Shown here in pieces: positions 17,430 to 25,221 of a DNA stretch of 64,000 nt. A model generated the notes under the pieces. That model was given only the letters and a program-made list of their open reading frames with translations. It searched no databases and was not told the origin of the DNA. The position numbers were made by a program, and so were the translations under genes. This DNA comes from Niallia endozanthoxylica (GTDB lineage Bacteria > Bacillota > Bacilli > Bacillales > Cytobacillaceae), in assembly GCF_008710145.1 (NCBI RefSeq), contig NZ_VYKL01000015.1:124001-188000 (forward strand), in the 5' to 3' direction. Every line of letters begins with the position of its first letter. The first letter of the stretch is position 1.

Positions 17430-17470
17430 AAAATAGAAAGAGGCTAAAAAGCTGCCTCTTTTCTATTTTA
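17430..17470 (-). terminator. Intercistronic hairpin between the binding protein and livH
   Basis: AAAATAGAAAAGAGGC pairs with GCCTCTTTCTATTTT on the minus strand, with a run of T in the 3' arm. It probably acts as a partial terminator or RNA-stabilising element that makes the binding protein more abundant than the permease, a common arrangement. Confidence 0.7.
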
Positions 17471-17491
17471 ATTATTTTCCCGGCAATCCTA

Positions 17492-18700
17492 TTATTTTCC
17501 CGGATCTGCCACTTCTTCGATTGTATCAATTACCTTATTCTCAGTTGCTCCATCTACAACCTCTGTCTCCATGATGTAGATATTTTGAATAATGTTATGG
17601 GTTTCTTGATCAAACTTAATCGGTCCTCTTGGGCTATCAAGTTCAACTGCAGCAATAGCATCAACAACCTTCTTAGAATCAGATACATCGCCATTCAAGC
17701 TTTCAATAGCTTTTGCAATGACAGCCGCTGCATCATAACCTTCAAGTGATTCAATACTTGGTCTCTGATTATACTTTTTCTCATATGCAGAAACAAATGC
17801 TTTATTTTCTTCCGTTTCTAAATGGTAATCCCAGAACAATGTTGATTTGATGCCCTCAGCTGCTAATTTTTGCTGTGGACGTACATCTTCAGCGTTCAAC
17901 CAGCCTGATCCAACTAGAGGTATTTTTCCTTTTAATCCATATTCTTCATATTGTTGAACAAAACGTACTGCGTCACTACCTGCATAGAATGCATAAATGC
18001 CATCAATATCATCGCGATTCATTTTTGCTAGATATGATGCATAGTCATTATTTCCAAGTGGAGGATAAACTTCATCAACAATCGTTCCGCCTGCTTTTGT
18101 ATAAGATTCTTTAAATGCTTCTGCCACTTCATGTCCAAATGCATAGTCAGCAGCTGTTAAGTAAATTTTATCGCCGACATTTTTATAAGCCCATTCACCC
18201 ATAGAATAACCAATTTGCCATGAGCTGAAAGAAGATCTCCAGATATAATCACTGCGCTTTGAACGAACTAGATCATTACCACCTGCATGTGAAACTAGGA
18301 ATGGAAGCTTTTTATTATCAACTTCATCGCGGATAGCATAGGCAACCGCTGTGCTGACCGGTCCTGTTAGAATATCGATATTATCCTGATCCATAAGCTT
18401 TCTTAGCTTTCTTAGAGAAACCTGCGGGTCTGCCTCAGTATCTTCATGAATAATTTCTATTTTCTTTCCAGAAACTTCCCAATTATTTTCTTCAAAATAA
18501 AGATTCATACCGTTTAATAGATTTTCACCTAATGATGCATAAACACCGGTTGAAGGTAATAATGCTCCGATTTTAATCGTGTCAGATCCTTCACCCTTAC
18601 CTTTATCCTCATTTGATGAGGTTGTGCTGATTGCCCCACCGCTACATGCAGACAACAGCAGCATGAAAGCAATTAATAGTAGAAATACACTCTTTTTCAT
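17492..18700 (-). CDS. livJ: Amino-acid ABC transporter substrate-binding lipoprotein (LivJ/K family)
   Basis: A 402-residue periplasmic-binding-fold type I protein (Peripla_BP_6). The signal peptide is MKKS plus a hydrophobic core ending in the lipobox LSAC, with the lipid-modified Cys19. The mature protein begins with a Gly/Ser/Glu-rich linker and then IKIGALLPSTGVYASLGENL. The ATG at 18700 is chosen because GGGGGG stands ten bases upstream and the signal peptide then has normal length. First gene of the operon. The ligand is probably a branched-chain amino acid, but relatives bind amides or urea. Confidence 0.92.
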   Translation of the reverse strand: MKKSVFLLLIAFMLLLSACSGGAISTTSSNEDKGKGEGSDTIKIGALLPSTGVYASLGENLLNGMNLYFEENNWEVSGKKIEIIHEDTEADPQVSLRKLRKLMDQDNIDILTGPVSTAVAYAIRDEVDNKKLPFLVSHAGGNDLVRSKRSDYIWRSSFSSWQIGYSMGEWAYKNVGDKIYLTAADYAFGHEVAEAFKESYTKAGGTIVDEVYPPLGNNDYASYLAKMNRDDIDGIYAFYAGSDAVRFVQQYEEYGLKGKIPLVGSGWLNAEDVRPQQKLAAEGIKSTLFWDYHLETEENKAFVSAYEKKYNQRPSIESLEGYDAAAVIAKAIESLNGDVSDSKKVVDAIAAVELDSPRGPIKFDQETHNIIQNIYIMETEVVDGATENKVIDTIEEVADPGK

Positions 18701-18785
18701 TTTTTTAATGCCCCCCAATAAGTTTGATAACGATTTCAAAAACAGTCATTATCCCCTTTCCTTTTTCTAAAATATTTACAAGCTG

Positions 18786-18815
18786 ATTATATGTTAAAAA
18801 TCTGTCGATTTGCAA
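18786..18815 (-). promoter_or_regulatory. liv operon promoter
   Basis: Minus strand: -35 TTGCAA (18810-18815), 18-base spacer, perfect -10 TATAAT (18786-18791), about 80 bases before the binding-protein start. Confidence 0.75.
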
Positions 18816-18871
18816 TTAAATTTTTTGAAAAAACAAAAAATTATAAATTTTACAATTATTATTTTAGAATA

Positions 18872-18908
18872 GGTATAAAATACTACTAAAAAACGCATAT
18901 TTTATACC
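18872..18908. promoter_or_regulatory. AT-rich inverted repeat upstream of liv
   Basis: GGTATAAAATA and TATTTTATACC are perfect 11-base arms around a 15-base loop. They lie about 55 bases upstream of the liv -35. This could be an operator. The surrounding 18,820-19,137 is very AT-rich and holds no gene that I can support. Confidence 0.4.
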
Positions 18909-19137
18909 ATACATGCTCATTTTCTACATTTATGTATATATAGACCTAAATTGTTACCATTTTTTTATCAATTCACTATAATTAACGCATAATTAGACCA
19001 ATGTTAATTCCCCTTCAGAATAATGCATTTTATATAAATACATGAATTGCTATACCAAAATAAATAATAGATATACTACCAAAGAAATAATTTTGAATTA
19101 ATACCAAAAACTATAAAAATCATTTTTAATTCAATGC

Positions 19138-19175
19138 AAAAAAAGACGCTAAAACCATTTTAGTGTCTTTTTTTT
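19138..19175. terminator. Free-standing bidirectional terminator-like hairpin
   Basis: AAAAAGACGCTAAAA and TTTTAGTGTCTTTTT pair around three bases, with T-runs on both strands. No gene ends immediately on either side, so it may insulate the two divergent promoters or mark a lost gene. Confidence 0.7.
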
Positions 19176-19218
19176 GATATACCATTTAATAGATGAATGA
19201 AGTATTTTAATTTACTAT

Positions 19219-19246
19219 TTGATATTTATTCCAGTTTGGGTATAGT
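19219..19246 (+). promoter_or_regulatory. Promoter of the DUF445 gene
   Basis: TTGATA, 16-base spacer, TATAGT. A GGGTAT at 19238-19243, with ATTTGA 15 bases upstream, also resembles a sigma-B promoter, so stress control is possible. Confidence 0.55.
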
Positions 19247-19278
19247 AAATGTATATCAATGAATAAAGAGGAAATTAC

Positions 19279-20535
19279 ATGAGTACAAAAAAGAAAGAAT
19301 CAAAACAAATTGCTTTATACTCACTCATAATTATGGGTGTTGGTTTCATTGCAACCATTCCATTTCAAGGAACATTTTGGGTTGATTTATTACAAGGTGG
19401 TTTTGAAGCGGGTCTTGTGGGAGGATTAGCCGATTGGTTTGCCGTAACAGCACTTTTTCGGCACCCTTTGGGATTGCCCATCCCACATACAGCACTTTTG
19501 CCAAATAATCGTGACCGAATAACAAATGCCCTAGTCAACACAATAAAACGGGATTGGCTTTCAAAGGAAAGCATTCAAGAAAAAGTACAAAATATTCCCT
19601 TTACAGATAAACTCATCCCGCTATTATCCAGACAGCTGCAGACCGAATTGACCCAAAAGGCAATAATCAAACTAATAAAGCGTGCAATTGAATCGATTGA
19701 TATTGTAAGTATTGTGCCCATCGTTAAAAAGCAACTGGTTTTAACTCTTTCAGATATTGAAGTCAATAAAATTCTTAAATATCTGAGTTCACAATTATTG
19801 AATGAACATGTTGATAAGAAGGCTTTGGATTATGTTTTAGAAAAAGCTGAGATATGGCTGAGCCATCCGCAAACAAAATATAAACTAGGAAACATATCAA
19901 TGAATGTACTGAATAACATTGAAGTAGATGGTTTTCTGCAGTTTGCTGTAAAATCTCTGCAAAATATTCTTAATGAAGAAAAACTAGGAAGTATCATCAA
20001 AAATCTACTCTTAAGTGGAATTAACAGTTTGAAGCATGAGGAAGATCCAAATCGAAAAGCATTAGTTCAATACATTCAAAATGAGTTAATTGGGATAAGC
20101 GAGAACCAAAAGCTTGTCGACATGATTGAAAACTGGCGTAAGGATGCATTAGAAAACTGGGAGCCTGATCAAAAAATAACAGAAATCCTGACTACTATAC
20201 AGAAAAAGATATTGGACTTTATAGATGATAAAGCTTTTATCGATACATATCTATTTCCAATAATTAATCAATCTTTGGATTACTTAAAAGAAAAGCGTTC
20301 ATATATTGATCAATGGGTCCAGAATCAAATAACCTTGTTTGTTGAAAAGAATCATTCACAAATTGGAGACCTTGTCCAAGAAAATTTAGATAAACTATCA
20401 AACAAAGAACTGATTGATATGGTGGAAAATAACCTAGGCAAGGATTTACAATGGATTCGAGTCAACGGGGCTGTTTGCGGATTTATTATTGGGCTGTTCC
20501 TTACTGGAATTCATGCACTATTAAGACTCATCTAA
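19279..20535 (+). CDS. DUF445 family membrane protein
   Basis: The 418-residue protein has one hydrophobic helix near each end (about 13-35 and 395-416) and a long, mainly helical soluble part between. Near the N-terminus the family signature GGFEAGLVGGLADWFAVTALF is present, followed by HPLGLPIPHTALLP. DUF445 proteins are widespread and of unknown function; anchoring at both ends suggests an extended envelope-associated helical domain. ATG follows AGAGG. It is monocistronic with its own promoter and shares a terminator with convergent hprK. Confidence 0.88.
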   Translation: MSTKKKESKQIALYSLIIMGVGFIATIPFQGTFWVDLLQGGFEAGLVGGLADWFAVTALFRHPLGLPIPHTALLPNNRDRITNALVNTIKRDWLSKESIQEKVQNIPFTDKLIPLLSRQLQTELTQKAIIKLIKRAIESIDIVSIVPIVKKQLVLTLSDIEVNKILKYLSSQLLNEHVDKKALDYVLEKAEIWLSHPQTKYKLGNISMNVLNNIEVDGFLQFAVKSLQNILNEEKLGSIIKNLLLSGINSLKHEEDPNRKALVQYIQNELIGISENQKLVDMIENWRKDALENWEPDQKITEILTTIQKKILDFIDDKAFIDTYLFPIINQSLDYLKEKRSYIDQWVQNQITLFVEKNHSQIGDLVQENLDKLSNKELIDMVENNLGKDLQWIRVNGAVCGFIIGLFLTGIHALLRLI

Positions 20536-20601
20536 CAAGGTAATGAAACGAAACAGGCATCCCGACAAAATAATAAGAAGAGATAAAAAATGAACAGTAA
20601 G

Positions 20602-20643
20602 GGGCTGCGGAAAAGTCGTATATCATTGACTTTTCCACAGCCC
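20602..20643. terminator. Long hairpin terminator between DUF445 and hprK genes
   Basis: GGGCTGCGGAAAAGTC and GACTTTTCCACAGCCC pair over 16 positions with one mismatch around a 10-base loop, and a T-rich stretch follows on the plus strand. The arm length also resembles a miniature palindromic element that has become a terminator. Confidence 0.8.
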
Positions 20644-20644
20644 T

Positions 20645-21568
20645 TTATTGACCACTTTCCTGCATTTTTTCTATGCGTTCAGAAAATTCGTTTATGGCTG
20701 TATAGCCTTGCTGCTGTAAACGCCAGTTTTTTGCTGCAACTTCAATCAATGCGGCAATATCTCGACCTGGACGTACAGGAATTTCAATATGAGGGATTGG
20801 GACATCCAGATATTCAATGCTTTCATTTTTGAGAACGATAGCATCATAATACTTCTTTTCATCCCATGCTGACAATACAATATCTAGCCTAATGGTTGTC
20901 TCATCCTGAAAGGCGCCAGATCCATACAATCTAGGCACATTAATCATACCAATTCCCCGTAATGATAAAAAGTCACGGTTCGTCTGATTATGTGTTCCAA
21001 TTAATGTTTCAGGATCTATTCTTTTAACAATCACTAAATCATCTGAAATAAGGCGGTGTCCCTTTTCTATCAATGAGAGTGCCGTTTCGCTTTTCCCAAT
21101 CCCGCTTTCCCCCCTAATTAATAAACCAACCCCAAAGACATTCATACATACGGCATGAATTCCAATACTTTTAGCTAATTCCTTTTCTAGATAATTATTC
21201 AAGGTACTGATTACTCTTGTCGTTTTTTCTTTTGCGCGTAAAAGTGCTACTCCTTCTTCGTTACAATGCTTAATTAAATAGTTAAGACCTTCCTGATTAT
21301 GAGTAATAATGATACACGGTGGATGTTTCTTAATCACATTTCCGATTCTTTCATCGCGTTGTTCCTTCGTCAATGAATGTAAATAAGTAATTTCTTGTCT
21401 GCCTAATAATTGAATTCGTTCGTTCGGAAAAAAACGAAAATAACCCGTTAATTCTAATCCAGGACGATGAATATCATCATTTTCAATGATTCGCTCAAGA
21501 CCTTGTTTCCCTGCTACAATTTCTAATTTAAGCTTTTCTGCCAATTGTTGAATGGTTATGGTACTCAT
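20645..21568 (-). CDS. hprK: HPr(Ser) kinase/phosphorylase homologue
   Basis: The 307-residue protein has the full HprK layout: an N-terminal domain with SRPG-like HRPGLELTGYF and ERIQLLG, then the kinase domain. Walker A is GESGIGKSE (about residue 155), followed by SDDLVIV. The HprK signature RGIGMINVPRLYGSGA and the C-terminal EIPVRPGRDIAALIEVAA are present. HprK phosphorylates HPr (and often Crh) on Ser46 to drive catabolite repression. The normal partner lgt is not downstream; a terminator is. The sequence looks rather divergent from the B. subtilis protein, so it may be a second HprK. Confidence 0.88.
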   Translation of the reverse strand: MSTITIQQLAEKLKLEIVAGKQGLERIIENDDIHRPGLELTGYFRFFPNERIQLLGRQEITYLHSLTKEQRDERIGNVIKKHPPCIIITHNQEGLNYLIKHCNEEGVALLRAKEKTTRVISTLNNYLEKELAKSIGIHAVCMNVFGVGLLIRGESGIGKSETALSLIEKGHRLISDDLVIVKRIDPETLIGTHNQTNRDFLSLRGIGMINVPRLYGSGAFQDETTIRLDIVLSAWDEKKYYDAIVLKNESIEYLDVPIPHIEIPVRPGRDIAALIEVAAKNWRLQQQGYTAINEFSERIEKMQESGQ

Positions 21569-21664
21569 AGAAAGCTCCTACTATCTTTTTCTTTACTTTA
21601 TGGTATTTTTCATTTCTTATTCAACTTTTATCTGACGAATCATGCGGATACTTCCTTATTTACT

Positions 21665-22393
21665 TTAAAATGGGGTTGAAAATTGAGCTAAATATCTGAT
21701 ATTTAAGCGACTGTGCTGAGACATTAAATAGGCTGATTTGACCGCGTTCTTTTTTCTAAGAGTGTTCAATGCTGCTATCATTTCTTCTGATGTTTTCACC
21801 CCTATTCCATGACCAAAATATAGGTCTCTTCCTAAATAAACTGCATTTTCACCCATCCAAATCGGGTGATCATAATCCGGGTTATAAAAATAAACAACAT
21901 CCCCCGGGATAAAGTTGTTTCCACTTTCTGTATATATCCCAAGATCCCGATCATAACTCCAATCCCAAACGAGGAGTTTTTGAAATAGATGGTTAAAGCT
22001 TCTATTTGAGATTGAATCTAATACAGCTTTATAGAAAATTAAAACAACCGCTGTTTCACATTCAAAGCCATATTCACTGCTGTTATTATAAATATCACTA
22101 ATTGCATTGGATGGCAGTACATTAGGTTTTAAACTATAACCAAAAGGGGTTTTTGTCCAAAATGTAGGATTAAATTTAGAGGTTACAAAAGGTGAAAAGT
22201 CAGGCCGTTTGTCATTTAGTAATTTTGCAGCCTTTATGATGTTTTCCTTTAAAAGGATGTCAAATAAGAACTGATGAGTAGTTTCATAATAATGAGGTGA
22301 TAGACTATCTGCTAAAGCTAAATAAATTTCTCGTTGTACTCCATGAAAGCGGCTCATATGCGGTAATTGCCCATAATAAATAAAAATACTCAA
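21665..22393 (-). CDS. tgl: Spore coat protein-glutamine gamma-glutamyltransferase
   Basis: A 242-residue homologue of Bacillus Tgl, the transglutaminase that cross-links spore coat proteins through epsilon-(gamma-glutamyl)lysine bonds. The catalytic cysteine is in YGFECETAVVLIFY, and downstream motifs match the family: IYTESGNNFIPGDVVYF, GENAVYLGRDLYFGHGIG, LRKKNAVKSAYLMSQHSRL. TTG 22393 is chosen because AGGGGG stands seven bases before it; a longer frame is possible. A candidate sigma-K promoter lies just upstream, which fits late mother-cell expression. Confidence 0.9.
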   Translation of the reverse strand: MSIFIYYGQLPHMSRFHGVQREIYLALADSLSPHYYETTHQFLFDILLKENIIKAAKLLNDKRPDFSPFVTSKFNPTFWTKTPFGYSLKPNVLPSNAISDIYNNSSEYGFECETAVVLIFYKAVLDSISNRSFNHLFQKLLVWDWSYDRDLGIYTESGNNFIPGDVVYFYNPDYDHPIWMGENAVYLGRDLYFGHGIGVKTSEEMIAALNTLRKKNAVKSAYLMSQHSRLNIRYLAQFSTPF

Positions 22394-22425
22394 ACTAATC
22401 CCCCTAGCTCTAGCAACCATTAATG

Positions 22426-22453
22426 TACATTATGAATGTTCTTAGAAAGAGGT
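22426..22453 (-). promoter_or_regulatory. Candidate sigma-K promoter of tgl
   Basis: Minus strand: -10 CATAATGTA matches CATANNNTA fully (22426-22434), and AC stands 17 bases upstream (22452-22453). Location and gene function agree with mother-cell control. Confidence 0.55.
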
Positions 22454-22504
22454 TCCATTGAGCAATGGAAGAGAGGAATTCGTTCATTTGTTTTGTCAGC
22501 ATCT

Positions 22505-23302
22505 TTAATTCTTAAATTTTGTTATGACATATAATTCATTATGGAACTTATCTAAAAGCTCATTAAAAGAGGAGTGTATTAAGAGCGGAAACAATGTTTC
22601 AATTGCTTCATAATAAGGCTGTCCTAAAGCCATTCTTAAAAAAACAAACCGATGGAATAATATCGCTTTTTCAAAATCAATACCTAAATCATATAAGCCT
22701 GTATGAAGCTCATCCTGGGGGATTTGTTTAATTTTTCTTAAAATCTTCTCATTCTTTTCGATAAATTTAACCTTTACATAATGAGTTACATAATCTGTAT
22801 AAATCATTTGTCCAATATGATTTGAATCTTTTTTTGAATAATTAAAACCAATCACACGATTTTCCTTATCTTCACTAAGAATATAGGTTTTGTTGCCCTG
22901 CAAATGAGTAATAAAATTCTTCACTCTCTTATCAAAGATTTTGTTAAATTCTATAATTTGATGCAGCTTGATAGCAAAATCGGCATGTTCTTCACCGACC
23001 ACAAACAACCTGTCCACAATGGGTAAAAGGTTTAATACCCCTTCAGAAAGCTGACTTGATGCATCATAAATGATAATATTGTATTCTTTTTTCATCCTTT
23101 TGATTTTTTGTTTTTGTTCTGTAAGTGTTAATTCAGAAAACTTATGAATCAGTTCTTCTGAGATTTCTTCTTTTTCTAACGACCCATATGAAATAAAAGC
23201 GGCGTTTAAATTCGTATTTTCCTTTAGCCATTGATAGATGGACAAAGATAATTCAGTGACTCCTGATTTTGCTTTTGGAGAATAGAAACCAATCATATAC
23301 AT
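22505..23302 (-). CDS. Unknown protein with ParA/MinD-like N-terminal fold and deviant P-loop
   Basis: I do not recognise a named family for this 265-residue protein. The first 110 residues look like a SIMIBI/ParA ATPase: a strand, then SPKAKSGVTELS in the Walker A position, later NIIIYDASSQLSEG (A'/Walker B-like) and DRLFVVGEE. The P-loop is degenerate, lacking the usual second G and K before the T/S. The remaining 150 residues are charged and helical with no clear domain. ATG 23302 follows GCAGGTG by six bases. No partner gene (ParB, pilus, capsule) is adjacent. It may be a nucleotide-binding scaffold or a dead ATPase. Confidence 0.55.
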   Translation of the reverse strand: MYMIGFYSPKAKSGVTELSLSIYQWLKENTNLNAAFISYGSLEKEEISEELIHKFSELTLTEQKQKIKRMKKEYNIIIYDASSQLSEGVLNLLPIVDRLFVVGEEHADFAIKLHQIIEFNKIFDKRVKNFITHLQGNKTYILSEDKENRVIGFNYSKKDSNHIGQMIYTDYVTHYVKVKFIEKNEKILRKIKQIPQDELHTGLYDLGIDFEKAILFHRFVFLRMALGQPYYEAIETLFPLLIHSSFNELLDKFHNELYVITKFKN

Positions 23303-23400
23303 TTTATTCACCTGCCTTTTATTTCTATATTATGCAAATAGTAATTAAGCGATAAGGACAACCTCCTATGGCTAAAATTAATTTTCCCTTATAAAATACT

Positions 23401-23451
23401 AGAACCCCCATACACAAGAAAGATGGCTTTTCTTGTGTATGGGGGTTCTTT
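23401..23451. terminator. Strong terminator after cstR
   Basis: AGAACCCCCATACACAAGAA pairs with its nearly perfect complement TTCTTGTGTATGGGGGTTCT around an 11-base loop. The minus-strand copy ends close to cstR; T-runs occur on the plus side. Confidence 0.8.
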
Positions 23452-23712
23452 TTAACGGCTCTTTATTAATAATTCAACTGCTTCTTTGACCAAGTGGTCT
23501 GTACCTTCACCCTTTTCAATATTAACTCGGACACAATGCTCCAAATTAGCACTAACGATGACACCCATTGTACGGTCAATTGCATTACGTGCAGCAGATA
23601 ATTGGGTAATAATTTCTCTACAGTCCTTTCCTTGCTCCATCATTCCAAGCACGCCTTTAATCTGTCCTTCAATTCGTCTTAAACGATTTTTAACACTTTT
23701 ATCGTATTCCAT
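23452..23712 (-). CDS. cstR: CstR-type persulfide-sensing repressor
   Basis: An 86-residue CsoR/FrmR/CstR-family all-helical repressor. Two cysteines stand at residues 31 (GKDCRE) and 60 (LEHC), exactly the CstR pair. The copper-ligand histidine of CsoR, four residues before the second cysteine, is replaced by Asn, which argues for persulfide sensing rather than copper. In staphylococci CstR represses sulfide-oxidation genes through disulfide/tri-sulfide cross-links. Here an ideal operator sits in its own promoter, so autorepression is expected. No sulfurtransferase or rhodanese is adjacent. Confidence 0.85.
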   Translation of the reverse strand: MEYDKSVKNRLRRIEGQIKGVLGMMEQGKDCREIITQLSAARNAIDRTMGVIVSANLEHCVRVNIEKGEGTDHLVKEAVELLIKSR

Positions 23713-23793
23713 TATTCATCCACCTTTCTATTACATGGACAATCGAGTCTTTCACACATACATATTTTCGCTAATTTTACGTAATTATTAATT

Positions 23794-23822
23794 ATAATAT
23801 ACCTGAAGGGGTATCATGTCAA
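23794..23822 (-). promoter_or_regulatory. cstR promoter with operator in the spacer
   Basis: Minus strand: -35 TTGACA (23817-23822), 17-base spacer, -10 TATTAT (23794-23799). The spacer contains ATACCCCTTCAGGTAT (23799-23814), an inverted repeat of the CsoR/CstR operator type (ATACC-N6-GGTAT). Repressor binding would block RNA polymerase directly. Confidence 0.75.
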
Positions 23823-23836
23823 ATGTTCAAATATAG

Positions 23837-23872
23837 TCAAAAAAAGGATACCGTCTAAAGTATCCTTTTTTC
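23837..23872. terminator. Bidirectional terminator between thioredoxin-like gene and cstR promoter
   Basis: AAAGGATAC pairs with GTATCCTTT around eight bases, with A- and T-runs outside. Confidence 0.8.
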
Positions 23873-23916
23873 ATCATAAAGCTGTTCGTTTTCTTAATCC
23901 TCATAAGAAGAGTTAT

Positions 23917-24231
23917 TTATAAGCTAGTTAAGAATTCTCTTACCTGGTCAGGTGTTTTCGCATTTGCACTATGTAAATGGGCAAGTTTATCACCATTTTT
24001 GAAGACTAATAATGATGGGATTCCCATTACCTGTTGTTCTTCTGAGATTTCAGGAAACTCATCACGGTCAATAGTAAACCACTTTTTATCCATATTTTCC
24101 TCAATGATTTCATTAATAAACATGCCTAAACGTTTACAATCCGGACACCAAGTAGTCGTAAAAATTCCAATCGTCAATTCATTTTGATTAATCTGATCCT
24201 TATATTCCTGTTCCGTCATAATTTTCTTCAT
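23917..24231 (-). CDS. Thioredoxin-like protein with WCPDC active site
   Basis: A 104-residue cytoplasmic thioredoxin fold. The redox site is TTWCPDCKRL (Cys29, Cys32) and the cis-proline segment is MGIPSLLVFKNG. The WCPDC site differs from the WCGPC of housekeeping thioredoxins and is seen in bacterial thioredoxin-like proteins of unclear partner. ATG 24231 follows GGAGG by nine bases. It may help reduce disulfides or persulfides, which would fit the neighbouring CstR sensor, but the link is only positional. Confidence 0.85.
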   Translation of the reverse strand: MKKIMTEQEYKDQINQNELTIGIFTTTWCPDCKRLGMFINEIIEENMDKKWFTIDRDEFPEISEEQQVMGIPSLLVFKNGDKLAHLHSANAKTPDQVREFLTSL

Positions 24232-24471
24232 CCGTCATATCCTCCAGTATTCGTATATCTTAATAAACTTTATTGATAACCTTTCCTCGAAGCCACTAAT
24301 AAAAAGGATATCCTTCTAAAAAAGTTTAACATAAGCGAGAACAAAAGAAAAAAATGATGACTTTTAAAAATATAAAACCATCTTCGTTTCCATCATTTTT
24401 AAAGAATGAGTCAATTTTATCATATGATATAATATAACTACTGTTTTAGTTTTGGAAAGCGGGGATAATAC

Positions 24472-25170
24472 ATGCCTACTACAATAAAACCAACCCATTC
24501 CATTGAAATAAAGGAACTGTTAAATATTGCTGAACAGACAATAAAAATAAAGAAAGACCAGTTCTTGTTTCAGGAAGGCCAAGCCGCTGAAGAACTCTAC
24601 TTAATCCTATCTGGGAAAGTGCAGATTAGTAAAATTACTTCTGACGGCAGAGAACTGGTACTAAGAATTTGCGGATTAAACGATATATGTGGAGAATTAA
24701 CTTTATTTACTGATTCACCAAAATATCTTCTTAGTGCAACCGTTCTTGAAGAGGGAGAAGCTGCTGTCATAAAAAAAGATGTGCTTGAGAAGCAAATTTT
24801 CCAAAATAGTGCTCTAGCCTATGAATTTATGAAATGGATGAGTGATCATTTCAGAAAAACACAAACAAAATTCCGCGATCTTGTATTGAATGGAAAAAGA
24901 GGCGCCTTATTTTCGACACTCATTCGAATGACCAATAGTTATGGTATCCAAAAAGATGATGGAATTCTGATTGATCTCCCGTTAACTAATCAAAAGTTAG
25001 GAGATTTCTGCGGTACTTCTAGAGAAAGCACCAACCGAATCTTAAATGACTTAAAACGAGAAGGCATCATATCTTTCACAAGAGGAAAAATTACGGTTCA
25101 TAACCTGCAGTATTTAAAAAACGAAATTGATTGCGAAAATTGTCCGGCAGTCTATTGTAATATCGAGTAA
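24472..25170 (+). CDS. fnr: Fnr, Crp-family anaerobic regulator with C-terminal Fe-S cysteines
   Basis: A 232-residue Crp/Fnr protein: cyclic-nucleotide-binding fold (about 20-140), a long dimerisation helix, then a winged helix (about 155-215) with recognition helix GTSRESTNRILNDLKREG. The C-terminus carries Cys221-x2-Cys224-x4-Cys229 (CENCPAVYC), the pattern of the B. subtilis Fnr [4Fe-4S] site, which is C-terminal rather than N-terminal as in E. coli. It should activate genes for nitrate respiration and fermentation when oxygen is absent. A TATAAT at 24427-24436 and a GGGG site precede it. It faces hmp convergently. Confidence 0.88.
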   Translation: MPTTIKPTHSIEIKELLNIAEQTIKIKKDQFLFQEGQAAEELYLILSGKVQISKITSDGRELVLRICGLNDICGELTLFTDSPKYLLSATVLEEGEAAVIKKDVLEKQIFQNSALAYEFMKWMSDHFRKTQTKFRDLVLNGKRGALFSTLIRMTNSYGIQKDDGILIDLPLTNQKLGDFCGTSRESTNRILNDLKREGIISFTRGKITVHNLQYLKNEIDCENCPAVYCNIE

Positions 25171-25179
25171 GTAAAAACC

Positions 25180-25221
25180 ATGAAAAGAGCCCTCACTGAT
25201 ACCAGCGAGAGCTCCTTTCAT
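25180..25221. terminator. Bidirectional terminator between fnr and hmp
   Basis: ATGAAAAGAGCCCTCACTG pairs with CCAGCGAGAGCTCCTTTCAT (some wobble) around three bases. It overlaps the hmp stop codon. Confidence 0.75.
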
